DNA from: a candidate division KSB3 bacterium
GTDB lineage: Bacteria > Moduliflexota > Moduliflexia > Moduliflexales > Moduliflexaceae
Assembly: GCA_002748425.1 (NCBI GenBank)
Contig: PDSJ01000021.1
Location: 55,467-119,466 of the forward strand
Length of the DNA stretch: 64,000 nt
Direction: 5' to 3'
Positions within the stretch are counted from its first letter, which is position 1, and every line of letters starts with the position of its first letter. Of the stretch, positions 48,156-59,429 are shown one piece after another. The notes below the pieces were generated by a model. The model did not search any database and was not told the origin of the DNA. It saw only the letters and a list, made by a program, of their open reading frames with translations. A program made the position numbers and the translations under genes.

Positions 48156-48989
48156 TTATCCTTTTGTCGCTCCTGCCATTAACCCGGTCATCTGAAATTT
48201 CTGCAAAATAAAATACATAGTAATTAATGGAAGCGCCCCAATCGTCGTACCAGCCATAATAACTGGCCAGGGGGTCGACAACCCTTCCAGAACAGGCAGG
48301 GTTGAAATTGCAACCATAAGCGTGAACATTTCTTGCGTGCGCATAAAAAGGAGTGGCCATAACAACTCATTCCAGCGGGCGATCATCACTATTGAACTCC
48401 ATGCAGCAAGGGCTGGTGTAATAACCGGAATCACCACATTCCAATAGATTTTGAACTCACTACAACCGTCTATGCGGGCCTGTTCCATCACGGACGTCGG
48501 GAAGCCGGAGATATACTGTCTCATATAGAAAATTCCGACTGCCGTGGCGATCTTGGGGACAATCAACGAGAGTAAATTATTGATCCATCCCAACTTCCTC
48601 ATAATGAGAAACACAGGAACAATATTCGTCTCGGGCGGGATCATCATGGTGGCAATCATCAAAATAAAGAGTCCCTCTTTTCCCGGAAAATCGTACTTCG
48701 CAAACGCAAAACCAGCCAGTGAGCAGAAAAAAAGTGTCGTAATCGTCCCAACAAAAGAAACAATCACGCTATTCAGAAAATTTCTCCAGATCGGGACAAG
48801 TTCACTCACTCGTTTGAAATTCTCAAACGTCGGGACCTTCGGGAGCATCGTTCCGAGGGTCCCAAAACTCTCAGATGCTGGTTTGATCGCCATAGAGCAC
48901 ATCCAAAAAATCGGAAACACCGCGAACAAGCAGACCACCATCAGCACCAGATACACAGAAACGCGTTGCGAAGCTGTTGTCACATTCAT
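48156..48989 (-). CDS. Carbohydrate-type ABC transporter permease (MalG family)
   Basis: MNVTTASQRVSVYLVLMVVCLFAVFPIFWM...; EAA-type motif MEQARIDGCSEFKIYWNVVIPVITPALA. Start at internal Met. Confidence 0.93.
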   Translation of the reverse strand: MNVTTASQRVSVYLVLMVVCLFAVFPIFWMCSMAIKPASESFGTLGTMLPKVPTFENFKRVSELVPIWRNFLNSVIVSFVGTITTLFFCSLAGFAFAKYDFPGKEGLFILMIATMMIPPETNIVPVFLIMRKLGWINNLLSLIVPKIATAVGIFYMRQYISGFPTSVMEQARIDGCSEFKIYWNVVIPVITPALAAWSSIVMIARWNELLWPLLFMRTQEMFTLMVAISTLPVLEGLSTPWPVIMAGTTIGALPLITMYFILQKFQMTGLMAGATKG

Positions 48990-48991
48990 AA

Positions 48992-49894
48992 TTAGCTCCA
49001 CTCTTTCGATCGTTTCATCATAATCTGCAACTGCCCCAGGGAAATGAGCAGGAGAATAATCGTCAGAGCCCATCCTATTGCCGAGGCATACCCGAGTTTG
49101 AAAATGATGAACCCATTATTATACAAATACTGCACGAGCGACATTGATGATGTTCCAGGACCACCACCTGTCAGAATATACGGTTCAGCGAATTTTCTGA
49201 ACGATTCTATCGAGAGATTGATGAAGCAAAAACCCAGAATTGGGGCGATTGAGGGGATCGTGATATACCAAAGATTCTGATGCGCTTTTGCCCCATCGAT
49301 TTTCGATGCATCATACAATTGAGGATCGATACTCTTGAGCCCGGAGTAAATAATCAGCATATACCAGGGGGTAACTCTCCAGATACTCAGGAGCATAACA
49401 GGAATTTTCGAAAAACGGGTGCTGGTCAGCCAAGGCTGAGGAGAAAGACCCAGAGTGACCAAAATATTATTGATCAAGCCGGTATTCTCGTCAAATATCA
49501 TGGAAAAAACCAGACCGACAGCGACTGTCGCCGAGACGTAAGGAAGAAACATGATCGTCTGGATAGCATTACGCCCTTTCAGCCAGTGATTATTCAGTAA
49601 CGATGCCAGGACCAGCGCAACAGGGATCACAATGATAATCTCTGCGCACCAATACAACATAGTATTGCCTAAGGCCTCCAAAAACATCTGATCGCGACAA
49701 AGATAGCGGTAGTTTCCCAGACCGATGAATCGCATAGGCCCCAGACCATTCCATTTATGGAACGTCAAGACAAACGACCAGAGAAGAGGAAAGAGTTGGA
49801 AAATCGCGAATAAGATAAAAAATGGCGAGATAAACAGATACACAACCCGCATCTTCCAGATCCGTTTCACGAGTGGTGATGACGTGACAGACAT
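48992..49894 (-). CDS. Carbohydrate-type ABC transporter permease (MalF/UgpA family)
   Basis: 300 aa; FLPYVSATVAVGLVFSMIFDENTGLINNIL, EAA-type LYDASKIDGAKAHQNLWYITIPSIAPILGF. Confidence 0.93.
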   Translation of the reverse strand: MSVTSSPLVKRIWKMRVVYLFISPFFILFAIFQLFPLLWSFVLTFHKWNGLGPMRFIGLGNYRYLCRDQMFLEALGNTMLYWCAEIIIVIPVALVLASLLNNHWLKGRNAIQTIMFLPYVSATVAVGLVFSMIFDENTGLINNILVTLGLSPQPWLTSTRFSKIPVMLLSIWRVTPWYMLIIYSGLKSIDPQLYDASKIDGAKAHQNLWYITIPSIAPILGFCFINLSIESFRKFAEPYILTGGGPGTSSMSLVQYLYNNGFIIFKLGYASAIGWALTIILLLISLGQLQIMMKRSKEWS

Positions 49895-49957
49895 AATGTA
49901 TCGTTTTTCCCTGGCGCATCAGAGGGGGAAGACGCGCCAGGCCTTCCCCTCCCGAAT

Positions 49958-51319
49958 TTACTTTGCAGCAGTCGTTTTGCCGATTCGATCTTTCAGTACT
50001 TTTCCCATATTTTCAATGGCCTGAGCCATTGTCTGGTCCCCGGCCACATATTTCTCAAGTTCCGCAGAAATAATCTGGTCCGCTTCAGCATCATGTGTCG
50101 TGACCCGCAGATTCTCGGAAGGATTCTGCAATCCGAGCCCTTCCATTTCCCTGAAAGACTGTCCGCCATAATACGCGCTCGGTTCTTTCCAGAACGGATC
50201 GGCAAGCAGTTCCAGGACCATTGGATTGGGATACGGGGCATTCTGTTCAACCATTTTCGTGGTCCAGGCATTTCGGGCCTCGCCATTGAAATTGAAATCC
50301 AGCAGATATTTCTTATAGAGTTCCGCATAAGGCATTTCAGGCTTTTTGATCAACGCTTCAATGGCTACCACAGGAGCTCCTCGTGTTCCGATGTCTTGAA
50401 ACACAGGAGCAGGCATCACGCGCCATTTCCCTTCCATATCCGGCAGATTCTGGCGCAAAAACTCACTCCAGAACGCGCCGATGTAAAAGGTCGCCACTTT
50501 GCCCTCACGCGTCGCATCATATAACGAGGGCTTAAAAATCGCAGACTTCAACAGCAACCCTTCACGATAAAGAGTATCTAAGGTCTCGAAAGCCAGTTTT
50601 GTTCCGGGGTCCTTATCAATGACGATGTTCCCATCATCATCCCAGATTCTGGCATTTGCCTGTGGCATAAAACCTCGGCGTCCATAGTAGCGCCATGTTC
50701 TCGATCCAGGATCGATGTAAGAAAGAAAGACTTCTCCGTTACTCGCTTCTTTCAATGTCCGTCCGACTTCAATCCAGCCTTCGATGGTGTCCATTTCTTT
50801 CGGATCGATGCCGTACTTGTCGAAAATTTCGATGTTATAAAAAAGCAGTTGCGGACGAAGGGATCGAGGGAAACCGTAATAACGACCATCATAAAGAATC
50901 TGATCGAACGACCCTTCCACAAACTTATCTTTGACAGATTCCACAAGATCAGTCATATCCACCAGAATTCCGGCTTCTGCCATGGCCTGCATACTGACAG
51001 GTGCTGTAGAGATCGCATCTGGTAATTCATCATACGCAGCGGCTGTATAGGACATCTGCACTTTCTGCCGTACATCAGCTTCCCCTTTTGTCTGAACGAT
51101 TTTCACGGTAACTCCAGGAGCAATATCACTGTTCCGCGCTAAAAAATCATCAAAATATTGTAATCGATACTGGGGGTTCCCATAACTGAAAAGAACCATC
51201 TCCCCGGCAGGGAACGTCTCTCCGCTGAATACTGCAGGACAAGAGAGAAGCAGCAAGGTAAAGATGACAGCTAACGTTATGATCCCTATTTTCAGTCTTC
51301 CTCGTTCTTTTCTCATCAT
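49958..51319 (-). CDS. Carbohydrate-type ABC transporter extracellular substrate-binding protein
   Basis: 453 aa; signal peptide, DELPDAISTAPVSMQAMAEAGILVDMTDLVE, YGFPRSLRPQLLFYNIEIFDKYGIDP. Confidence 0.92.
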   Translation of the reverse strand: MMRKERGRLKIGIITLAVIFTLLLLSCPAVFSGETFPAGEMVLFSYGNPQYRLQYFDDFLARNSDIAPGVTVKIVQTKGEADVRQKVQMSYTAAAYDELPDAISTAPVSMQAMAEAGILVDMTDLVESVKDKFVEGSFDQILYDGRYYGFPRSLRPQLLFYNIEIFDKYGIDPKEMDTIEGWIEVGRTLKEASNGEVFLSYIDPGSRTWRYYGRRGFMPQANARIWDDDGNIVIDKDPGTKLAFETLDTLYREGLLLKSAIFKPSLYDATREGKVATFYIGAFWSEFLRQNLPDMEGKWRVMPAPVFQDIGTRGAPVVAIEALIKKPEMPYAELYKKYLLDFNFNGEARNAWTTKMVEQNAPYPNPMVLELLADPFWKEPSAYYGGQSFREMEGLGLQNPSENLRVTTHDAEADQIISAELEKYVAGDQTMAQAIENMGKVLKDRIGKTTAAK

Positions 51320-51343
51320 TTATGATCCTCCTCAACAAATGTT

Positions 51344-52300
51344 TTACAGTGATCTGGCGGCCTCAATAGCAGCACAGATCTTTTCAATCGGAATATCCGT
51401 GGGCAACGTACAATCAGCTCCTAACAGAAATCCCTTCTTTCCAAACCGGTGGATAATGTTTTTGACCGTTTCCTGAATCTCCTCTTTTGTTCCATCCACC
51501 ATTACACCGCTGCGATCGTCCAGTCCTCCCAGAATGGCTTTCCTGAACAACGTCCTCCCTTGCTCTAATGAAAGCTCATTATCGTAAATTGCCCAATTAA
51601 ACACATCCCCTGGATAATCGACATACGGTTCGAAATCAATGTGGTCCTTGCAAATATGGACAAACAGCTCTCCTTTCTCTTTTTTCAGGGCGTTTAGTAC
51701 GGCGAGATCGTTAGGCTTGATCACTTGCTCAAAGAGTTCCCCTGCAAAACTCCGATAGCGCTCGCCTCCCAAGGCGGCATAATAAATCCCATCGATCCCG
51801 ATACGGCAGCACTCCTCAGCAAATGCCGTCAGGCTTTCAGCAACTGTTTGTAGTCCCTGGAGCACAGCTTTGGGATTGTCCATGATATGAGTTTCAAGCA
51901 TATTATTTCTGGAAAAATCTTTATCCGCCAGATCTCTGAATGAGTGAAACGCTGAGGCATAAACACCATGCACGGTAATTAAGGTATAGACTTCATCCCC
52001 GATCCGATCGAGAATTCTTTTTACAATATCCAACTCATTCTGATAAAAAGGGCTCTGTAAACTCATTGGCCTCACTTTCAGCCAATCAGATGCTTTTTCA
52101 ATCTTGACATCCAGTTCATAAAGATGTTCATTCATAATCTTCAGAAGATCGACATCACTTTGCTGATAAAACTCAAGATGAGCCTTAACTGCCTCAGTTC
52201 CAAAAAATTGATCTTCGGGAAAGTGAAACCAAAATCCCGCCGGAACGTAGTCGACATCTTTTCCCCAAATTGCTGCCCGTACCCGCTCTTTTTTATCCAT
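51344..52300 (-). CDS. Uroporphyrinogen decarboxylase superfamily protein, MtaA/CmuA methyltransferase-like
   Basis: 318 aa; MDKKERVRAAIWGKDVDYVPAGFWFHFP, GIDGIYYAALGG, HxC (FVHICKDH) and distal C (LLGADCTLP) forming an HxC...C pattern. Confidence 0.85.
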   Translation of the reverse strand: MDKKERVRAAIWGKDVDYVPAGFWFHFPEDQFFGTEAVKAHLEFYQQSDVDLLKIMNEHLYELDVKIEKASDWLKVRPMSLQSPFYQNELDIVKRILDRIGDEVYTLITVHGVYASAFHSFRDLADKDFSRNNMLETHIMDNPKAVLQGLQTVAESLTAFAEECCRIGIDGIYYAALGGERYRSFAGELFEQVIKPNDLAVLNALKKEKGELFVHICKDHIDFEPYVDYPGDVFNWAIYDNELSLEQGRTLFRKAILGGLDDRSGVMVDGTKEEIQETVKNIIHRFGKKGFLLGADCTLPTDIPIEKICAAIEAARSL

Positions 52301-52388
52301 ATTTCACCATCTTATCCTGTAGATGTGCATGTAGACACAGCTCTTCTCCGTTAGTTCCCTCAACGAGACGTTTTCATTACGATGACGC

Positions 52389-53120
52389 TCAGTTCAGCTT
52401 ATTCGCGCCAGTCTCGGCAACATGTGTGTTGGCCCGCAGCAGCGAGTCAAAGGTTCCGGCATCGGTCCACCAGCCTTCAAGTATCGAATAGCGCATCTCT
52501 CCGCGCTCGATATATGCATTATTGACATCCGTAATCTCCAGCTCACCGCGTCCCGAAGGTTTAAGGGTATCGATGATCTTGAATACGTCATTGTCGTACA
52601 TGTACACGCCGATGACCGCGTATTGCGATTTGGGCTGCTCCGGTTTCTCTTCAATCTGTACAATTTTTTCTCCGGCCAGTTCCGGGACACCGAAACGGTG
52701 AGGGTCCGGGACTTCTTTCAAGAGAATCTGAGCACCTTTGGGATGCTCCTGAAACGTGGACACGGCCTTGCAAATATTATTTTCAATGATATTATCTCCC
52801 AAGACAACGCAAATAGGGGCGTTGTCGGCAAAATGACGCGCGAGTCCCAGCGCCTCAGCGATACCGCCGTTGCCTTCCTGGTAGGTATAGTTGAGGTGTT
52901 TCAAGCCGAATTTTTTGCCGTTGCCCAGCAAGCGCAAAAAATCACCGGCATTTTTCCCGCCGGTCACTACCATAATATCCTCAATTCCAGCATTGACTAA
53001 TAGCTGAATCGGATAATAAATCATCGGCTTGTCATAGACCGGTAATAAGTGTTTATTCGTGACTTTTGTGAGCGGATCTAAACGCGTTCCCAGTCCGCCA
53101 GCCAATACAATTCCCTTCAT
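52389..53120 (-). CDS. Glucose-1-phosphate thymidylyltransferase-like nucleotidyltransferase
   Basis: 243 aa; MKGIVLAGGLGTRLDPLTKVTNKHLLPVYDKPMIYYPIQLLVNAGI, VVLGDNIIE, WTDAGTFDSLLRAN. Confidence 0.93.
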   Translation of the reverse strand: MKGIVLAGGLGTRLDPLTKVTNKHLLPVYDKPMIYYPIQLLVNAGIEDIMVVTGGKNAGDFLRLLGNGKKFGLKHLNYTYQEGNGGIAEALGLARHFADNAPICVVLGDNIIENNICKAVSTFQEHPKGAQILLKEVPDPHRFGVPELAGEKIVQIEEKPEQPKSQYAVIGVYMYDNDVFKIIDTLKPSGRGELEITDVNNAYIERGEMRYSILEGWWTDAGTFDSLLRANTHVAETGANKLN

Positions 53121-53216
53121 TGTTCAGTTTGTCAGTACTCAGTATGACACACAGCTCTGATCTTCAGTCAGCCGAATTCGCCGGATTTTGAAGATTACAG
53201 ACTGTTCATGGGAAAG

Positions 53217-53684
53217 TTATCCGTCGTTTCTCGCCCAGTCATACGGAATGTCATTTTTGTGTGGATGGACACGAAACTCGTCCGGCTCTTCATAATTGTA
53301 GAGTTCCGTCGGAATATTAATCACGATCGCTTCATAGTCACTGACAGCTTTAAAACCGTGAAACACAAAAGGAGGAATCGTGATCAGCAACGGATGATGC
53401 TCGCCAAAAAAGAATTCGTTCACAACACCGCAGGTCGCTGAATCTTCGCGACTATCATATAGCACCAGCTTCATCATCCCACGCACAACCGCCATGTTAT
53501 CGGTTTGTTGTTTGTGGTAATGCCACCCCTTGACAACACCGGGATACGCCGTTGTCATATACACCTGTCCGAAGCGCTGAAAGTGCTCGTCATCGCTTCG
53601 GAGAATTTCCATCAACCGTCCGCGTTCATCCGGGATGACAGCTAAGCGTTTCAGTTGTACACCGACAATCCGTGTTTCATTCAT
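53217..53684 (-). CDS. dTDP-4-dehydrorhamnose 3,5-epimerase family / cupin protein
   Basis: 155 aa; DERGRLMEILRSDDEHFQRFGQVYMTTAYPGVVKGWHYHKQQTDN, VPPFVFHGFKAVS-like region. Confidence 0.85.
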   Translation of the reverse strand: MNETRIVGVQLKRLAVIPDERGRLMEILRSDDEHFQRFGQVYMTTAYPGVVKGWHYHKQQTDNMAVVRGMMKLVLYDSREDSATCGVVNEFFFGEHHPLLITIPPFVFHGFKAVSDYEAIVINIPTELYNYEEPDEFRVHPHKNDIPYDWARNDG

Positions 53685-53687
53685 CTG

Positions 53688-54659
53688 TTATACCTCCTCC
53701 TGCGCACGGACCCATGTGATCACATCATCCAACGTGGTGTCAAGCCGGGTTTCAGGCACAAAACCAGTCACACTCCGGAGTTTCGACACGTTCGGCATAC
53801 GGCGCAGCATATCTTCAAAACCTTCGCCATAAGCTTTATCATAAGGAATACGTACGATTTCGGATTGACTGTCCGTCATGCTTCTGACTTTTTGCGCCAG
53901 ATTTTCGATGCTGATACGTTCCGTGCTGCCGATATTAAAAATTTCTCCTATAGCCTGCTCACTTTCAAGCAGGAGTTTCAACGCGTGAACAACATCTTTG
54001 ACATTGGTAAAGCACCGGGTCTGCCCGCCGCTTCCATAAACCGGAATCGGCTCGTTGCGGAGGGCCGCCCGCACAAAGCGAGGGACAACCATCCCATAGC
54101 GTCCAGTTTGGCGTGGCCCAATCGTATTAAATAATCGCACCACCACGATCGGCAAATTACGCTCTTTCCAGTAGGCCAGCGCCAGAAATTCATCGATCGC
54201 TTTCGAGCAGGCATAACTCCAGCGTCCTTTAGTGGTCGCGCCCATAACGAGATCGTCGTCTTCTGAAAAAGATTCGTTCTGGCTTTTACCATAGACCTCC
54301 GACGTCGATGCGATCAAGACTTTTTTCTTCTTGAGATTCGCATATTGCAACACAAGCTCGGTCCCGTAAATATTGGTTTCGATTGTGTTGACCGGGCTTT
54401 CGACGATCAATTGAACTCCGACTGCAGCAGCAAGATGCACGATTACATCGCATTTGTCGATCAGTTCCCGCAAAAGCTGCTGATTGGTGATCGTATCTAA
54501 AAAATAGTGGAAGCGGGGATTCGGCTTTAGATGCTCGATATTCTCGATACTTCCGGTTGATAAGTCATCGATCACAAAGACCTCGTGCTGCTCGGAGAGA
54601 TAAAGTTCTACAAGATGCGATCCAATAAAACCGGCTCCTCCGGTGATCAGTATTTTCAT
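53688..54659 (-). CDS. NAD-dependent nucleotide-sugar epimerase/dehydratase (SDR)
   Basis: 323 aa; MKILITGGAGFIGSHLVELYL, STSEVYGKS, YACSKAIDEFLALAY (YxxxK), GPRQTGRYGMVVPRFV. Confidence 0.93.
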   Translation of the reverse strand: MKILITGGAGFIGSHLVELYLSEQHEVFVIDDLSTGSIENIEHLKPNPRFHYFLDTITNQQLLRELIDKCDVIVHLAAAVGVQLIVESPVNTIETNIYGTELVLQYANLKKKKVLIASTSEVYGKSQNESFSEDDDLVMGATTKGRWSYACSKAIDEFLALAYWKERNLPIVVVRLFNTIGPRQTGRYGMVVPRFVRAALRNEPIPVYGSGGQTRCFTNVKDVVHALKLLLESEQAIGEIFNIGSTERISIENLAQKVRSMTDSQSEIVRIPYDKAYGEGFEDMLRRMPNVSKLRSVTGFVPETRLDTTLDDVITWVRAQEEV

Positions 54660-54679
54660 AATGTTCAGACTCCTGTAAG

Positions 54680-55873
54680 TCAGCGGTGTGTGCTGCTCGA
54701 AAGAGTGTTCGCTATGTATTGATAGACCTGATCGGTCTTTTCCAGATAAATCTCATAGCTGTATTTTTCCTCGCTGAGCTGCAAGGCGCGTTCAACAAGC
54801 TTTTCTCCCAGCTCAGGATGCTCTATCAGCCTTACTATCCCGGCGGCAAATGCCTCGGCAGTATTGTCGGTCAACACGGCGACCCCGCTATTGAGGACTT
54901 GTGTATGAGTCAGGATCTTGGTTGCCACAATCGGCTTACCGGATTTGAGATACGAATAAATTTTCAAAGGAGTGTTTTTGCCGTCTTTCCGAGGTGAGAC
55001 TAAAATATCTGCTAACGCAGTGTATAAAGGCATATCTTCGACCGGCTGCTGCCCCAAAAAACTGGTAAATCTTTCAATACCCAGCGCGCGTGCCCGTTCT
55101 TTCAACTGCTCAATCTGCTCCCTATGCCCGCCGACAAGCACATAGCGCACGTTCTCATACTGTGTTGAAACATGTTTAGCGCTTTCCAGCAGTAAGTCCA
55201 AACCTTGATACGCTTCCATGGTTCCGGTATAGACGACGACCTTTTCATCCAGCAGATGAAGCTGTTGCCTGACTTGTCGAAGCTCTTCGCTGGTCACGAC
55301 ACGCGTCGAATCCGTCACCGGCACGTTCTCAATGACCAGGAAAGGATGGTTGCGATGCAATTTCTCTACCCGTTCACCGAGATAGGGGCAGATGACGATT
55401 GTTTTACTCGAGTGTTTCAGTACCCAGCGCTCCATCAACTCACCAAATTGGAACAGGCGTTTCGATCGGCTGATCCCGAAATTACTCATCTGTTCCGGCA
55501 GGCTGGAGTGCATGTCGTAAACATGCGGATAACCGAAAAATTTTCTCAGCACGGCCCCGACAATGACAGCTTCCTCATGAGTATGTACGCAGTCATAGTG
55601 ACCGCGGAGCATCTTCCAGAACGCCTGGATGAACAACGGGATATCAAGAAAAATTTTGGCAAAAGACGGCCCTATTTTGATTGTATTGATAAAGGGGAGT
55701 TTCAAGGAACGATGAATCGTCACATTCTCGATATCGACATTCTCTCCGATCGGATACGTGATCAAATCGACCTCATGTCCTAATTTTGAGAGGGCTTGCA
55801 GACGATGGAATTCGCTGAAGGGCGTTCCTCTCGGTTGAAAAAAAGGCTCCGGAGCAATCATTAAAATTCTCAT
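54680..55873 (-). CDS. Glycosyltransferase family 4-like protein
   Basis: 397 aa; MRILMIAPEPFFQPRGTPFSEFHRLQALSKLGHEVDLITYP, KVVVYTGTMEAYQGLDLLLESAKHV, PLKIYSYLKSGKPIVATKILTHTQVL. Confidence 0.92.
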   Translation of the reverse strand: MRILMIAPEPFFQPRGTPFSEFHRLQALSKLGHEVDLITYPIGENVDIENVTIHRSLKLPFINTIKIGPSFAKIFLDIPLFIQAFWKMLRGHYDCVHTHEEAVIVGAVLRKFFGYPHVYDMHSSLPEQMSNFGISRSKRLFQFGELMERWVLKHSSKTIVICPYLGERVEKLHRNHPFLVIENVPVTDSTRVVTSEELRQVRQQLHLLDEKVVVYTGTMEAYQGLDLLLESAKHVSTQYENVRYVLVGGHREQIEQLKERARALGIERFTSFLGQQPVEDMPLYTALADILVSPRKDGKNTPLKIYSYLKSGKPIVATKILTHTQVLNSGVAVLTDNTAEAFAAGIVRLIEHPELGEKLVERALQLSEEKYSYEIYLEKTDQVYQYIANTLSSSTHR

Positions 55874-56025
55874 GGCATTTCTCCTGAAACGCTGACAAAC
55901 AGCATCTGCTTCAACAGGATCTTAGTAGTGTGAACAGGGAAAAACTGTCAAGGAAAAGGTCGGGAGAAGGCAATGCAGAGCATCGTATGAGCAAAGCAGG
56001 GTTTATGAAACCTTTCTTTACGTCG

Positions 56026-57288
56026 TCAGTTGTCGTCCTCCAGCGGCATACGCAGCAACGTAAAAGGCTCAGGCTCCTGCTCTACTGCGACTGTGATCAC
56101 GGCTCCGCCTCCATGAGCAACCTGTATCGGCTCTCCGTCCGGATCAAACATCTCTCGAATCTCCTGACAGAAACTGTCTGCAGGGCTGATAAATTCAATC
56201 ATATCTCCGACCTGGAAACGGTTTTTAACTTCGACCTCGGCCCGACCGCTTTTCGGATCATAGCTTGTAACACGACCAGCAAACTTATAGCGGGAGTACA
56301 ACGAGTAGCCGTGCTCGTAATTCTGGCGCGATTCTTCCCGCGCATCGATCAAAAAACCGGTAGTATAGCCGCGACTGGCTGTAGCATAGACATCATTCAG
56401 GACCTCCGGATCAAAAGCCTCCCCTGCCTCGATACGATCCAGAGCACGACGATAGGCTCGTCCAATGTTGGCAAGGTAATAGACCGATTTAGTACGCCCT
56501 TCGATTTTAAAACTCTCAACACCCGCGTCCGTAAGCTCCTGAAGAAGCGTGACAGCACACAAATCCTTTGAATTCATGATATAGGTCCCGTGCTGATCTT
56601 CTTCAATCGGGAAATACTTGCCCGGTCGGTTGCGCTCTTCGAGCACGACGTCTGCTGCGCCTTCGCAGAGCCTATATTCCCAGCGGCAGCTATTGGTGCA
56701 GACGCCCAGATTGGCGTCGCGATGGCTGCTCATATAGCTGGACAGCAGGCAGCGTCCTGAATAGGAAATACACATCGCCCCATGTACAAACACTTCAAGA
56801 TCGATATCAGGAACCTGTTCGTGAATGCCGCGAATCTCCCTGATCGAAAGTTCTCGCGGCAGAATGACTCGCTGGATACCCTGATTTTTCCAAAATTGTA
56901 CTGCTGCCCAGTTCATGGTATTCGATTGGGTCGACAGGTGAATTTCCAGATCCGGAAACTCCTGGCGGGCAAACATGATCAGACCAGGATCCGACATGAT
57001 CACTGCATCCGGTTCCAGGCGCATCAATGAACCTAAGGCTTGCAGCGACGGCTCAACACGATTATTATGCGCAAAGATATTCAAGGTCAGATAGACCTTC
57101 ACGCCGCGTTCGTGAGCATAGTCGATTCCTTCTGCCAGTTGTTCTTCGCGAAAGCTGTTGGTTCTGGCCCGCAGCGAAAATTTCGGCATTCCCGCATACA
57201 CAGCGTTTGCACCGTAGGCGCAGGCAAATTTCAGTTTGTCAAGTGTTCCCGCCGGCATGACGAGTTCTGTGCGTGAGTTCAAATTCAT
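56026..57288 (-). CDS. U32 family peptidase
   Basis: 420 aa; [87 protein letters not shown]. Confidence 0.95.
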   Translation of the reverse strand: MNLNSRTELVMPAGTLDKLKFACAYGANAVYAGMPKFSLRARTNSFREEQLAEGIDYAHERGVKVYLTLNIFAHNNRVEPSLQALGSLMRLEPDAVIMSDPGLIMFARQEFPDLEIHLSTQSNTMNWAAVQFWKNQGIQRVILPRELSIREIRGIHEQVPDIDLEVFVHGAMCISYSGRCLLSSYMSSHRDANLGVCTNSCRWEYRLCEGAADVVLEERNRPGKYFPIEEDQHGTYIMNSKDLCAVTLLQELTDAGVESFKIEGRTKSVYYLANIGRAYRRALDRIEAGEAFDPEVLNDVYATASRGYTTGFLIDAREESRQNYEHGYSLYSRYKFAGRVTSYDPKSGRAEVEVKNRFQVGDMIEFISPADSFCQEIREMFDPDGEPIQVAHGGGAVITVAVEQEPEPFTLLRMPLEDDN

Positions 57289-59195
57289 TCCAGCTGTTCC
57301 TCGTCCTTGTCCTTTCCCATAATTTTGCGCAGCTCGCTGCCTTCGACCACCTCTTTTTCCATCAGCAGCTGAGACAATTCTTCCAAAAGCCAGTGGTTCT
57401 CCTGCAGAATTTTCCGAACCCGCTTATGGGCACTATCGAGGATCCGGGCCACTTCTTCATCGATCTCTCTGGCTTTTTCCTCACTATAATCGCGTGCGCT
57501 CGAGGGCATCGGCGCATCCATAAAGGCGGAACGGCGTTCCTTTTCAAAAGTGCGCAACCCCAGCTTTTCACTCATCCCGTACTCTGTGACCATGCTGATG
57601 GCAATATCGGTAGCCCGCTGCAAATCGTTTTGTGCGCCGGTCGAAACGTCCTGAAAAAGAATTTCTTCAGCCACCCGGCCTCCGAACAAGACGCAGAGCT
57701 TATCTTCCAGTTCAGCGCGGGTCATCAAATAGCGATCGTCTGTCGGAAGCTGCTGTGTATAGCCCAGCGCCGCAATTCCACGCGGAATGATCGAAACTTT
57801 ATGCACCGGGTCTCCGGTGGGAACACTTTCGGCGACAATTGCATGACCAGCCTCATGGTAGGCGACAATGGATTTTTCTCTAGCGCTGATAACACGGTTT
57901 TTCTTCTGCAATCCGCCGACAATTCGATCGATCGATTCGTCCAGCTCACTCATACCAACGCTGTCCTTATTATAACGGGCTGCCAAAAGGGCGGCTTCGT
58001 TGATCAGGTTCGCCAGATCAGCGCCGACAAATCCCGGCGTGCGGGCAGCTAATGTATCCAAATCAACATCGTCCGAAAGTTTGACCTCACGGGTATGGAC
58101 AAGAAGAATCGCTTTACGTCCTTTGACATCGGGCCGATCAACGGCAACCTGCCGATCAAAACGTCCTGGACGCAACAGAGCCGGATCCAGAATTTCGGGA
58201 CGGTTCGTCGCTGCCATGATAATCACACCGGTATTGGGCGCAAAACCGTCCATTTCGACCAGAAGCTGGTTCAAGGTCTGTTCCCGTTCGTCGTGTCCGC
58301 CCATCGGATTGATCCCCCTGGCCTTCCCAAGAGCATCCAGTTCATCGATAAACACAATACAGGGCGCATGCTCTGTGGCCTGCTTGAAAAGATCCCGCAC
58401 GCGCGAGGCGCCGACTCCGACGAACATTTCGACAAAGTCAGATCCGCTCATACTGAAAAACGGGACTTTTGCTTCACCAGCCACTGCACGGGCCAGCAGA
58501 GTTTTCCCAGTGCCTGGCGCACCGACCAGCAGAACCCCCTTGGGAATCTTTCCTCCCAAACGCTGAAATTTTTCCGAGGACTTCAGGAACTCCACGACTT
58601 CCTGCAACTCCTCCTTTGCTTCATCAATACCGGCAACATCATCGAACGTGACCCTGGTTTCATCTTCCGCCATGACTCGCGCTTTACTCTTTCCAAAAGA
58701 CATCATTGCCCCGCCAGGCCCCATACGCTTGATCATCCATTGCCAGATAAAAAAGAAAAATATCAACGGCACAACCCACGAGAGCAGCGCTCCGATCAGA
58801 CGATTTTCATACTTGCCGGAATAATCGATGCCCTTGAGATCCAATTGCGAGACCAGGTCCGGATCTTCAACCCGTATGGCGCTGAAGGGACTGCCGTCCT
58901 TGAGAACACCCTGAATGAGCTGCGGGCTGATATTGACATATTTAACCCCATCTTCGGACAATTTCCGCTTGAAATCACCATAAGAAATGTCCCGAACCGT
59001 TCCGGCCAGAAACAATTGCTGGAGAAAAGACAGCGCGAGGAAGACAAGAATAACATACCAAATTGTAAAATGGGTCCGCCTCGGGATTTTGCGCTTCTTT
59101 CGTTGGCCGTTTTTGGGAGAAATGTCTAGGTGTTTAAAAAGCCAGTCTTTCATTTGATTAAAATTATTTTGTCTCTTTGACTGTCGTCCTGCCAT
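57285..59195 (-). CDS. ftsH: ATP-dependent zinc metalloprotease FtsH
   Basis: Two N-terminal [53 protein letters not shown] zinc motif. Start MAGRQSK preferred; overlaps the next gene start (ATGA). Confidence 0.98.
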   Translation of the reverse strand: MAGRQSKRQNNFNQMKDWLFKHLDISPKNGQRKKRKIPRRTHFTIWYVILVFLALSFLQQLFLAGTVRDISYGDFKRKLSEDGVKYVNISPQLIQGVLKDGSPFSAIRVEDPDLVSQLDLKGIDYSGKYENRLIGALLSWVVPLIFFFFIWQWMIKRMGPGGAMMSFGKSKARVMAEDETRVTFDDVAGIDEAKEELQEVVEFLKSSEKFQRLGGKIPKGVLLVGAPGTGKTLLARAVAGEAKVPFFSMSGSDFVEMFVGVGASRVRDLFKQATEHAPCIVFIDELDALGKARGINPMGGHDEREQTLNQLLVEMDGFAPNTGVIIMAATNRPEILDPALLRPGRFDRQVAVDRPDVKGRKAILLVHTREVKLSDDVDLDTLAARTPGFVGADLANLINEAALLAARYNKDSVGMSELDESIDRIVGGLQKKNRVISAREKSIVAYHEAGHAIVAESVPTGDPVHKVSIIPRGIAALGYTQQLPTDDRYLMTRAELEDKLCVLFGGRVAEEILFQDVSTGAQNDLQRATDIAISMVTEYGMSEKLGLRTFEKERRSAFMDAPMPSSARDYSEEKAREIDEEVARILDSAHKRVRKILQENHWLLEELSQLLMEKEVVEGSELRKIMGKDKDEEQLE

Positions 59196-59429
59196 GCCGT
59201 GCTGCCTCCATTTGATGGAAATACCTGCGCGTATGTTGAGATCCTGAAAGATCTGTGTTTGGTACAAAGTGTACCCGCCCCTCTCAGGGCGTCAAGAAAA
59301 TTAGTCTTGTACAAAGCCGATACAATCTTCAGCGGCAGATTAAGCCTTCTTCGAGATCTGGCGTCAGATTGAAAACTCCTCCTTTATCAAGTCTATATTT
59401 TAGACAGACAGCTTCGGGGCGCAGTCTCC

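Noticed and set aside
53655-54134. 159-aa and similar + strand ORFs across the sugar-nucleotide genes
   Set aside because: Antisense to well-supported minus-strand enzymes; shadow ORFs.
58095-59129. 344-aa + strand ORF
   Set aside because: Lies fully antisense to ftsH, whose protein is unambiguous; no recognisable domain in the + translation.
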